From CAYJRR01 sp964372275 [NCBI: uncultured bacterium] (lineage in GTDB: Bacteria > CAYJRR01): a stretch of 10,714 nt of DNA. Shown one piece after another: positions 1-5,785 of this stretch (position 1 is its first letter; each line of letters starts with the position of its first letter). The stretch is from positions 1 through 10,714 of the forward strand of contig CAYJRR010000149.1 in assembly GCA_964372275.1 (NCBI GenBank), in the 5' to 3' direction. A model generated the notes under the pieces. That model searched no databases and had not been told where the DNA came from. It was given only the letters and a program-made list of their open reading frames with translations. The translations under genes and the position numbers were made by a program.

Positions 1-65
1 CGGCGCCCACCGAGATCTACCCGCCATATAACACACTCTTTCCCCCCACGACGCTCTTCCGATCT
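1..65 (+). other. Illumina P5/TruSeq adapter remnant (sequencing artefact)
   Basis: This stretch matches the standard P5 adapter followed by the TruSeq read-1 primer, read 5' to 3' into the contig. Bases 1-22 match the P5 arm except at 6 and 21. Bases 23-32 (GCCATATAAC) sit where a 10-nt i5 index belongs. Bases 33-65 match the 33-nt read-1 primer site except at 45 and 46, and end in the diagnostic GCTCTTCCGATCT. That is 51 of 55 fixed adapter bases, and all four differences are changes to C, which looks like read-end error rather than biology. Genomic sequence therefore begins at about base 66. The adapter was recalled from knowledge, not searched. Confidence 0.97.
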
Positions 66-382
66 ACCGGATCGATCTTCTCGTCGGTCCAGCGGACGAA
101 GATCTCGGGCGCCGGCGCGTCGAGAGCGGGAGACGCTTCGAGCAGCGCCCTCTCGCAGGAAGCCGGATCGACGCGTCTCGATTCGCCGGAGACGGCCGCG
201 CCGGCCACCTCCCGGATCAGCGCCTCGACGACCGGCTCGGGCGGTCCGCCCCCGCACGGCTGGGCGCGTCCGGTTCCCGGTCCGGCGGCGATCGCCGCCG
301 CCATCGCGAGGACGCGGGGCGCCGGCGGCCACGAGAACGTGCCGGCCGAACGTCGATTCAGGGATTGCTCACGCGCGTCCAC
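66..382 (-). CDS. Hypothetical exported protein, 3'-truncated by adapter
   Basis: About 105 genomic residues of a minus-strand gene whose C-terminal part is missing because the contig ends in adapter. The start is uncertain. GTG at 382 would put two arginines ahead of a hydrophobic run (VLAMAAAIAAG) and an Ala-Gln-Pro cleavage-like site, which reads as a signal peptide. The only internal ATG, at 304, would leave a signal without positive charge. Neither start has a clear Shine-Dalgarno sequence. The predicted mature part begins QPCGGGPPEPVVEALIREV and continues with short helical and Asp/Pro-rich stretches ending FVRWTDEKIDP. It holds two cysteines. I do not recognise the family. Reading on past base 66 gives RKSVVGGKSV, which is translated adapter and not part of the protein. 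It lies on the same strand as the dehydrogenase gene upstream of it, about 140 bp away, so the two could be co-transcribed. Confidence 0.5.
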
Positions 383-524
383 CGCCGCGCGCAAAGCAAG
401 GCGAGTGCCGGATCGACGACGCGGTAAGCCGAGCGGCCGCGAGGCCTCGACGGAGGCGCACCGGAACGCCGGGACATCCAGGAACCACCCGAGCGGATCG
501 CTTGGACGCCGGCGGTCCGGATCC

Positions 525-1400
525 TCACCCCGCCCGCATCGCGGAGTCCGCCGTCGCAACAAGTCGTTCGCTCACCTCCCACAGCCGGCGCGCGTTCGAA
601 TCGTCCCTCGACGCGCGGGAGGGCTTGGTCTCCGCGTTCTTGTCGTAGTAGCCGCCGGACTTCCCTTCGACCGCCGGATCGGCGGCGAGGAAGACGATCC
701 GCTCGCCCCCTTGCGCCGGCGTCAGCATGAACCATTTCGCCACCTCCAGGATCGGGCGGGCGTACCACGGCGCGCCGGTCCAGATGCCCGTAGCGACGGC
801 GCCGGGATGGAGGCAGTTGGCGGTGACGCCGGTCCCCGCGAGGCGCCGGGCCAGCTCCCGGGTGAAGAGCACGTTCGCCAGCTTCGAGCGGTTGTAGGCC
901 CGCATGATGAAGTACCCGCCCCGCTCGTACTGCAGATTCTCGAAGTCGAGGTCCCCCTGGTAGTGGCCGATGCTGGCGACGGTGACGATCCGTGACGGAG
1001 CGCTCTTCCGCAGGAGGTCGACCAGGAGATTCGTCAGCAGGAAGGGGGCGAGGTGGTTGACGGCGAAGGTCTGCTCCAGGCCGTCGACCGTGAGGCGCCG
1101 CGTGGTGCTGACCCCGCCGGCGTTGTTCACCAACACGTCGAGTCGACCGTGCTTGGCGCGGAACTCCTCCGCGAGGAGCCTCACCGCCGCGAGCGATGAC
1201 AGGTCGTGCAACAGCAGCGATGACGACGACGACCCCGAGCGCCGCCGGACCTCCTCGAGCGCGCGTGCCCCCTTCGCCGCGTCACGCGCCACCATCACCA
1301 CCTCGGCCCCGCGCGCCGCGAGCGTCACGCACGTTTCCAGCCCGATCCCCGAGCTGGCGCCGGTCACCAGGATCGTCTTGCCCCCGAGGTCGGTGCCCAT
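525..1400 (-). CDS. Short-chain dehydrogenase/reductase, retinol-dehydrogenase-like
   Basis: A 291-residue NAD(P)-dependent oxidoreductase of the classical SDR family, presumed cytoplasmic. It has the Rossmann cofactor motif TGASSGIG at residues 13-20, NNAG at 92-95, the active-site Asn115, catalytic Ser143 (VASIGH), the YxxxK pair Tyr169/Lys173, and the PG motif at 199-200. The C-terminal pattern KNAETKPSRASRDDSNARRLWEVSE resembles the YF..K...PS..A.D...A.RLWE.SE ending of the retinol dehydrogenase/WWOX-like branch, so the substrate is probably a hydrophobic alcohol, aldehyde or ketone. The substrate itself cannot be read from sequence. ATG at 1400 is the only ATG near the fold start. It lacks a Shine-Dalgarno sequence, but TATCAT lies 8 bp upstream, suggesting a leaderless message. 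A short Ser tract (residues 57-61), encoded by TCG repeats, sits in the loop before beta-strand 3. Length and motifs indicate an intact enzyme. Confidence 0.93.
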   Translation of the reverse strand: MGTDLGGKTILVTGASSGIGLETCVTLAARGAEVVMVARDAAKGARALEEVRRRSGSSSSSLLLHDLSSLAAVRLLAEEFRAKHGRLDVLVNNAGGVSTTRRLTVDGLEQTFAVNHLAPFLLTNLLVDLLRKSAPSRIVTVASIGHYQGDLDFENLQYERGGYFIMRAYNRSKLANVLFTRELARRLAGTGVTANCLHPGAVATGIWTGAPWYARPILEVAKWFMLTPAQGGERIVFLAADPAVEGKSGGYYDKNAETKPSRASRDDSNARRLWEVSERLVATADSAMRAG

Positions 1401-1418
1401 GGCCGCCGATGATATCGT
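1401..1418. promoter_or_regulatory. Compact divergent promoter region, putative overlapping -10 elements
   Basis: Only 18 bp separate the ATG of the minus-strand dehydrogenase from the GTG of the plus-strand glycosyltransferase. The middle (1408-1416) is an AT-rich patch in otherwise very GC-rich DNA. Read on the minus strand it contains TATCAT (1414-1409), five of six matches to TATAAT, ending 8 bp before the ATG. Read on the plus strand GATGAT (1408-1413) matches four of six. Neither gene has a Shine-Dalgarno sequence. Both facts fit leaderless transcripts from overlapping -10 elements. No convincing -35 was found, so this remains an inference. Confidence 0.35.
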
Positions 1419-2642
1419 GTGCCGGTGCGATTCCTGCTGATCTCCGCCGGCGTCGGCGGCGGCCACGTGCGCGCGGCTCAGGCCCTGGAGAAGGCGTTCG
1501 CGCGTCACCGCCCGCAGGACGAGGTGCGGCACGTCGACGCCTTGGACTTCGTCACCGACGCCATGCGCGCCGCCTACGTCGTTCCCTACCTGAACCTGGT
1601 GAACTTCGTCCCCGAGCTGTGGGGCTACCTCTACAAGCGCAGCAGCGAAAAGGGGATCGACTCCAAGACCAGCCGCATCCGGTCGATCGCCACCAAGGTG
1701 AACAGCGGGAAGCTCAAGAAGCTGATCGGCGAGTACCGGCCCGATCACATCCTGGCGACGCACTTCCTCCCGCTCGACGCCCTCACCACCAAGGGGGGCG
1801 CGCGGAAGTGGCCCTCGATTCCGGTCACGACCGTCATCACCGACTACGCCGTCCACTCCTTCTGGCTGCGGGCCTGGGTCGACCGCTACTTCGTCGCCAC
1901 CGACGAGTGCGCGGCGGCGCTGACGCGCCGGGGGTTCGACCGCTCGCGCGTCCAGGTGACCGGGCTGCCGACCGATCCCGCTTTCTCGGAGGCCGCGGCG
2001 CGGCTCGACGCGGTCGACCGCCTGTCGTCGGACGAAGGCTCGGCGCGACCCGCCGGCCGGCCGCTCGGATTCGCCAGCGAGGGGGGGCGGCAGCTTCGGG
2101 TGCTGCTGATGGGCGGCGGTTTCGGGGTCGGCCACATGGTGGAGGCGGCGCGGGCGATCCTCGGGATCCGCACCGAGCGAGGGCCCGGTCGCGCGGTGCA
2201 CCTGACCGCCGTCGCCGGCCGGAACGAGGAGACGCGCGTGGCGCTCGAGGCGCTCGCCGTCCCGCCGATCGCGCGCCTCAAGGTGCTGGGCTTCATCGAC
2301 GACGTGCAGGAGGAGATGGCCCGCGCCGACGTGCTGGTGAGCAAGGCGGGCGGGCTGACCGTCACCGAGGCGCTGGTGATGGGGCTGCCGATGCTGCTCC
2401 TCGATCCGATCCCCGGCCAGGAGGAGCACAACGCCGACCTTCTCCTCGAAGAGGGGGCGGCGAAGAAGGTCGGCAGCCTCGACAGCCTGGAGTTCAAGCT
2501 CGACCGGGCGCTGCGCGATCCCGGATGGCTCGCGCGCATGCGCGAACGGGCGCGGGCAATCCGCCGGCCGCACGCCGCGCGCGACATCCTCGAGGCCGCG
2601 GCGACGATCCGTCCGCGGACCCACCTGGAGATCGGCGAGTGA
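1419..2642 (+). CDS. MGDG synthase-type glycosyltransferase (GT28 family)
   Basis: A 407-residue GT-B glycosyltransferase related to monogalactosyldiacylglycerol synthase and to bacterial UgtP, which move a sugar from a UDP-sugar to diacylglycerol at the cytoplasmic membrane face. The N-terminal acceptor half (about 1-190) begins LLISAGVGGGH (6-16) and carries TDYAVHSFW (141-149), typical of this family, and GLPTDPAF (182-189), which corresponds to its GIPV.P.F motif. A variable linker (about 191-225) leads to the donor half with MGGGFGVG (231-238), KAGGLTVTEAL (309-319) and PIPGQEEHNAD (331-341), the UDP-sugar binding region. The actual sugar and acceptor are not predictable. GTG at 1419 is the first start after an in-frame TGA at 1410; GTG at 1425 is an alternative. 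No Shine-Dalgarno precedes it. The stop overlaps the start of the glycerate kinase gene, so the two are probably translationally coupled. A G7 run (2081-2087) lies in the linker without breaking the frame. Confidence 0.9.
   Translation: MPVRFLLISAGVGGGHVRAAQALEKAFARHRPQDEVRHVDALDFVTDAMRAAYVVPYLNLVNFVPELWGYLYKRSSEKGIDSKTSRIRSIATKVNSGKLKKLIGEYRPDHILATHFLPLDALTTKGGARKWPSIPVTTVITDYAVHSFWLRAWVDRYFVATDECAAALTRRGFDRSRVQVTGLPTDPAFSEAAARLDAVDRLSSDEGSARPAGRPLGFASEGGRQLRVLLMGGGFGVGHMVEAARAILGIRTERGPGRAVHLTAVAGRNEETRVALEALAVPPIARLKVLGFIDDVQEEMARADVLVSKAGGLTVTEALVMGLPMLLLDPIPGQEEHNADLLLEEGAAKKVGSLDSLEFKLDRALRDPGWLARMRERARAIRRPHAARDILEAAATIRPRTHLEIGE
2627..2641 (+). promoter_or_regulatory. Shine-Dalgarno that fixes the GTG start of the glycerate kinase
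   Basis: GGAG at 2627-2630 lies 8 nt before GTG at 2639-2641, inside the last codons of the glycosyltransferase gene. It selects GTG 2639 over the much longer open frame that continues upstream, which is a GC-driven shadow of the glycosyltransferase. Confidence 0.7.
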
Positions 2643-4078
2643 CGCTGCCCGACCGGCTGCGGCGGCTGTTCCGCGAGGCGGTGGCGCTGTGCGATCCGGA
2701 GCGGCTGACGGGGGCGGCGCTGGTGCGCGACGGCGACCTGCTGGAGGTCGTTCGGCACCGTTACACGACCGCGCAGGCGGCCGACGGCGGCCCGACGCCG
2801 CGGTTGGCGAGGGTCGACGAAGGCGGGTCGACGCTCGGCCTGTCGCTCCAGGGGGGACGTGTCGCGGTCCTCTGCGCCGGGAAAGCGGCGGTCGGACAGG
2901 CGACCGCGATCCACGCCGCGCTCCGCGATCGGATCGACCGGGGACTCGTCGTCGTGCCGGCCGACGCCGCGATCGATGCCGGAGCCCCGGCGCCGCTCTC
3001 CGTCCTGCGCGCGTCGCATCCGCTGCCCGACGCCGCATCGGTGCAGGCGGCGCGGGCCGCGTTGGAGCTCGCCGGTTCGCTCGGGATCGACGATGTGCTC
3101 GTGTGCGGGATCTCCGGCGGCACCTCCGCGCTTCTCGCGCTGCCGGCGGAGGGGCTCTCGCTCGCCGACAAGGAGGCGACGACGCGGCTCCTGCTCACCA
3201 GCGGCGCCGACATCGGCGAGATCAACGCGGTTCGGAAACACCTCTCCCGGATCAAGGGGGGACGGCTCGCGACGGCGACCCGTGCCTCCATCCTCGGCCT
3301 CCTCCTCTCCGACGTGGCCGGCGATCCGCCGGACGTCGTCGGCAGCGGACCGGTCTCCCCCGACCCGACCACCTTCGCCGACGCGCTGGCCGTCCTGGAC
3401 CGTCGCGGGATCGCGGAGGCCGTTCCGTCCTCGGTGCGCGCGCACCTCGAAGCCGGCCGGCGCGGGGAGATCGACGAGACGCCCAAGGGGGACGACGCCG
3501 TCTTCGCCCGGTGCAAGACGTTGGTGATCGCCGGGCCGGAGCACCTTCGTTCGGCCGCCGTCGCGCTCGCCGCCCGGTCCGGCTTCGCGGGGGCCGGAAC
3601 CGAGCCCGCGTCGGCGGGAATGCCCGCCGAGGAGCTCGCGAAACGGATCGGCGCGTGCGCTCGCGGGGCTCGGGAGCGCCCTCGGAGGCCGGGCGCGGAG
3701 AACGCGCCGGGAGGTGCGACGGCGACGTCGAAGCCTTCGATCTTCGTCTGGGTACGCGAGCCGTCGGTCGCCGTTGCCGGTTCGGGACGCGGCGGCCGCA
3801 ACGGGCATCTGGCGCTGGCGGTCGCCAAGGAGATCGCCGGGCTCCCGGGGGTCGCCTTCCTCTCCGCCGGGTCGGACGGCATAGACGGCGACACGCGCGC
3901 CGCCGGCGCGGTGGTCGACGGCGAGACCTGGTCCCGCGCGCTCTCCGCCGGCCTCGAGCCGGCGCGCGCGCTCGCGACGTTCGATTCGGGGCCGTTCCAC
4001 GAAGCGGCGGGAACCGCGATCGTCACCGGCCGCACCGGCACCAACTTCATGGACCTGCAGCTTCTCGCCGTCGAATGA
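2639..4078 (+). CDS. Glycerate 2-kinase, MOFRL family
   Basis: A 479-residue enzyme with an N-terminal DUF4147 domain and a C-terminal MOFRL domain, the architecture of glycerate 2-kinases (GckA/GLYCTK type, often misnamed hydroxypyruvate reductase TtuD). Established chemistry is D-glycerate plus ATP to 2-phosphoglycerate, feeding glyoxylate-, serine- or sugar-acid-derived carbon into lower glycolysis. Visible motifs are CAGKAA (79-84) with the likely catalytic Lys82, ASHPLPD (125-131), GISGGTSALL (157-166), INAVRKHLSRIKGGRLA (195-211), LSDVAGDPPDVVGSGPVSPDP (223-243), the Arg-rich GGRNGHLALA (385-394), GSDGIDGDTRAAGAVVD (411-427) and TGRTGTNFMDL (463-473). Oddities are a low-complexity Arg/Pro/Ala-rich stretch at about 340-368 before the MOFRL core, and GGRNGH where the family usually has GGRNQE. 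GTG at 2639 overlaps the upstream stop as GTGA. The gene sits between a glycosyltransferase and a propeller-like protein, so context does not name a pathway. Confidence 0.92.
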   Translation: MTLPDRLRRLFREAVALCDPERLTGAALVRDGDLLEVVRHRYTTAQAADGGPTPRLARVDEGGSTLGLSLQGGRVAVLCAGKAAVGQATAIHAALRDRIDRGLVVVPADAAIDAGAPAPLSVLRASHPLPDAASVQAARAALELAGSLGIDDVLVCGISGGTSALLALPAEGLSLADKEATTRLLLTSGADIGEINAVRKHLSRIKGGRLATATRASILGLLLSDVAGDPPDVVGSGPVSPDPTTFADALAVLDRRGIAEAVPSSVRAHLEAGRRGEIDETPKGDDAVFARCKTLVIAGPEHLRSAAVALAARSGFAGAGTEPASAGMPAEELAKRIGACARGARERPRRPGAENAPGGATATSKPSIFVWVREPSVAVAGSGRGGRNGHLALAVAKEIAGLPGVAFLSAGSDGIDGDTRAAGAVVDGETWSRALSAGLEPARALATFDSGPFHEAAGTAIVTGRTGTNFMDLQLLAVE

Positions 4079-4109
4079 TCGCGAACCTCCCCGCAGCGAC
4101 GAGGCGCTC

Positions 4110-5042
4110 ATGCGCTGGCCGACGGCGCTCCTAATCGTCACCGCCGCCGTCTCGGTCGCCGTCGGCGCCACGCGCTGGCGGACCCGACGCCTCGTCGAGG
4201 CGGCCTACCGGCACGCCGAGTCGGCGGAAGGATGGACGCTCCATCTCCCCAGCGGCGAATCGCTGGCAACCTGGACGAGCGCGCAGGGCGAGGTCGAACG
4301 GCTGCGCGCCTTCGATGGCGGCATGCCGCTCGCCGGCTACGACCTCCGTGAGGATCGGGAACGGCTGGCGACGATCGAGTCGGACGGCGGTCCGACCGAA
4401 CTCCGCGTCTACGATCGGGGTGGACGACGGATCGCGGAATGGACGCGCGACGCGACCTGTCCGCGGTTCGAGCCCGGGGGGGCGCTCCTGTTCTCGGAGA
4501 CGGAAGCCTCGACTGGCGAGACGCGGCTGTGGCGGATCGGCGATCCGGACGACCGCAACCGCACGCCGGTCGTGGTCCCGCTGCCGGAGCCGGTGGGTGC
4601 ACAGCACCTGTCCGGCTGTTTCCAGGTGGCGGAGGACTACCTCGCCTGGATCGGTACCGACCTCGCGGTTCACGTCGCGCGGGCCGAGGGCGGAGGCTAC
4701 ACCGCCGATCACCGCGTGTTCATGCTCCCCGGCAGCCGCTTCCAGCTCGCGCGCGGAGGACCGTCTTTGATCCTGCTCGACCCGACCGGGGTCGTACGGT
4801 TCGATCTCGCGAACGCAGCCATGGTGCGCCTTCACGTCGCCCCGCGGCCGAGCGACCTCCTCGCCACGAGCCCCGACGGCCGCTGGCTCCTGGTGTCCGT
4901 CGGCGCGGCCCACTGGATCGTGCGCCTGTCCGACGGCGCGAGCTTTCCGGTCGCCTACGGTCGCTTGCGTTCCTTCTATCTGACGCCGCAGGCGCCGCCG
5001 CGATGGATCGCGGTGTCGCCGGACGAACGGCGGGCCCCCTAG
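4110..5042 (+). CDS. Membrane-anchored beta-propeller-like protein, unknown function
   Basis: A 310-residue protein with one N-terminal hydrophobic segment (about 5-20) followed by Arg residues, so either an inner-membrane anchor or an uncleaved signal. The rest reads as repeated short beta strands with turn motifs in the style of WD40/PD40 (TolB-like) propellers: YDLREDRERLATIESDG (77-93), LRVYDRGGRRIAEW (98-111), TRLWRIGDPD (138-147), SPDGRWLLVSVG (254-265), and RWIAVSPDER (298-307). I do not recognise a specific family or catalytic residues. ATG at 4110 has GAGG 5 nt upstream and lies 31 nt after the glycerate kinase stop, so it is probably the last gene of that operon. The protein stops immediately after a second SPD motif, where a further blade would be expected. 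Its TAG is interlocked with the stop of the opposing gene. The function is open; binding or scaffolding at the cell envelope is an inference. Confidence 0.75.
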   Translation: MRWPTALLIVTAAVSVAVGATRWRTRRLVEAAYRHAESAEGWTLHLPSGESLATWTSAQGEVERLRAFDGGMPLAGYDLREDRERLATIESDGGPTELRVYDRGGRRIAEWTRDATCPRFEPGGALLFSETEASTGETRLWRIGDPDDRNRTPVVVPLPEPVGAQHLSGCFQVAEDYLAWIGTDLAVHVARAEGGGYTADHRVFMLPGSRFQLARGGPSLILLDPTGVVRFDLANAAMVRLHVAPRPSDLLATSPDGRWLLVSVGAAHWIVRLSDGASFPVAYGRLRSFYLTPQAPPRWIAVSPDERRAP

Positions 5043-5617
5043 AGTCCCGCGGATCCGGACCCGCCGCGCGGGCCGGGTTTGCGCGTCAGCGCCATCCCGA
5101 CCGCCCGCATGTCGGGTCGCAGCCCATTGCGCGAGGCGTTCATGAGCTGGACCTCGAGCCGCAGCGCCTCCCCCAAGAAGACCGAACGCCCCCGGCGCGC
5201 GGTGAACTTCTGATCGAAGTAGGTGTCGTCGTACGTGAACGACATCTTCTTCTCGGGCTCCCCCCACACCCACACCGACGCCTCCCCTTCCGGCAGCCAG
5301 AAGGCCGGCTTCTTCGGGTCCTCCTGTCGGTTGCGCCAGTTCAGCTCCAACACGACCGTGCGCGCCGGGTCCTCGTAACGGATCCGGCGGGTGCGGGCAC
5401 CGGTGCGGGTCGAGCGAACGACGAGCGACGTCGGCATCGGATCGGCGAGCGAATCGCGGCCGCTCCCCACGGAGCGCCGCCAGTCCCGGGAGACGTCGAC
5501 GATCGCCTGGATCTCCGGCGGCTGCTCCCCCGCGTCGCACTCCGCGTTCGAGCGGGCGGCCGCCTCCGTCCAGATCGTTGCCACCAGCACCACCACTCCC
5601 GCGACGCGTCCGTGCAT
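5039..5617 (-). CDS. Small exported hypothetical protein
   Basis: A 192-residue protein of unrecognised family. The N-terminus MHGRVAGVVVLVATIWTEA looks like a Sec signal peptide with likely cleavage near AAARS (residues 19-23), so the mature protein should be periplasmic or secreted. The mature part has a single cysteine (27), a helix-like region (about 34-50), and then alternating beta strands rich in aromatic and charged residues, including FWLPEGEASVWVWGEPEKK (106-124) and FTYDDTYFDQKFTAR (127-141). This suggests a compact beta-sandwich, but no family or active site is evident. ATG at 5617 is chosen because AAGGAG (5624-5629) precedes it by 6 nt and the signal peptide begins there; an earlier in-frame ATG at 5692 would add 25 unlikely residues. 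The gene lies 168 bp downstream of the protease stop on the same strand and ends within the opposing propeller gene's stop codon. Confidence 0.72.
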   Translation of the reverse strand: MHGRVAGVVVLVATIWTEAAARSNAECDAGEQPPEIQAIVDVSRDWRRSVGSGRDSLADPMPTSLVVRSTRTGARTRRIRYEDPARTVVLELNWRNRQEDPKKPAFWLPEGEASVWVWGEPEKKMSFTYDDTYFDQKFTARRGRSVFLGEALRLEVQLMNASRNGLRPDMRAVGMALTRKPGPRGGSGSAGL

Positions 5618-5785
5618 GATCGGCTCCTTCCGTGTGCGCGGGCGGCACAAGCAGTGGACGTGCCATCGACTCGCCGACCGGATCACGCGCACCTAGGGGT
5701 GATTGACGATTCACCGACCGCGATTCGTTCACGGATGCTGGTGAGTGGATGTCGCAACCGGCGCGCGTCGCCGCGAGGGCGGGCG

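Noticed and set aside
1217-1232. Trinucleotide microsatellite in the SDR gene
   Set aside because: Only a few TCG units encoding a Ser loop before beta-strand 3. The frame is intact and there is no sign of function.
1196-2638. Upstream extension of the glycerate kinase frame
   Set aside because: The extension overlaps the glycosyltransferase in another frame and has shadow composition. A Shine-Dalgarno and GTG at 2639 give a natural start.
525-3038. Long minus-strand open frame of 837 codons running antisense through the glycosyltransferase
   Set aside because: Only its last 291 codons are a recognisable protein (the SDR). The rest is Arg/Pro/Ala-rich shadow coding opposite well-supported genes, typical of very high GC content.
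4075-4134. Mini-ORF of 19 codons starting in ATGA at the glycerate kinase stop and overlapping the propeller gene start
   Set aside because: No independent Shine-Dalgarno support and no recognisable peptide. It could act as a coupling leader but nothing beyond the overlap supports it.
1886-4171. Large antisense frames opposite the glycerate kinase
   Set aside because: No recognisable motif and biased shadow composition. The opposite strand encodes a clear MOFRL kinase.
5618-5785. Promoter or small gene between the protease and the small exported protein
   Set aside because: No convincing -35/-10 pair, terminator or short ORF was found. A 5-bp inverted repeat (GGTGA at 5698-5702, TCACC at 5711-5715) is too short to call.
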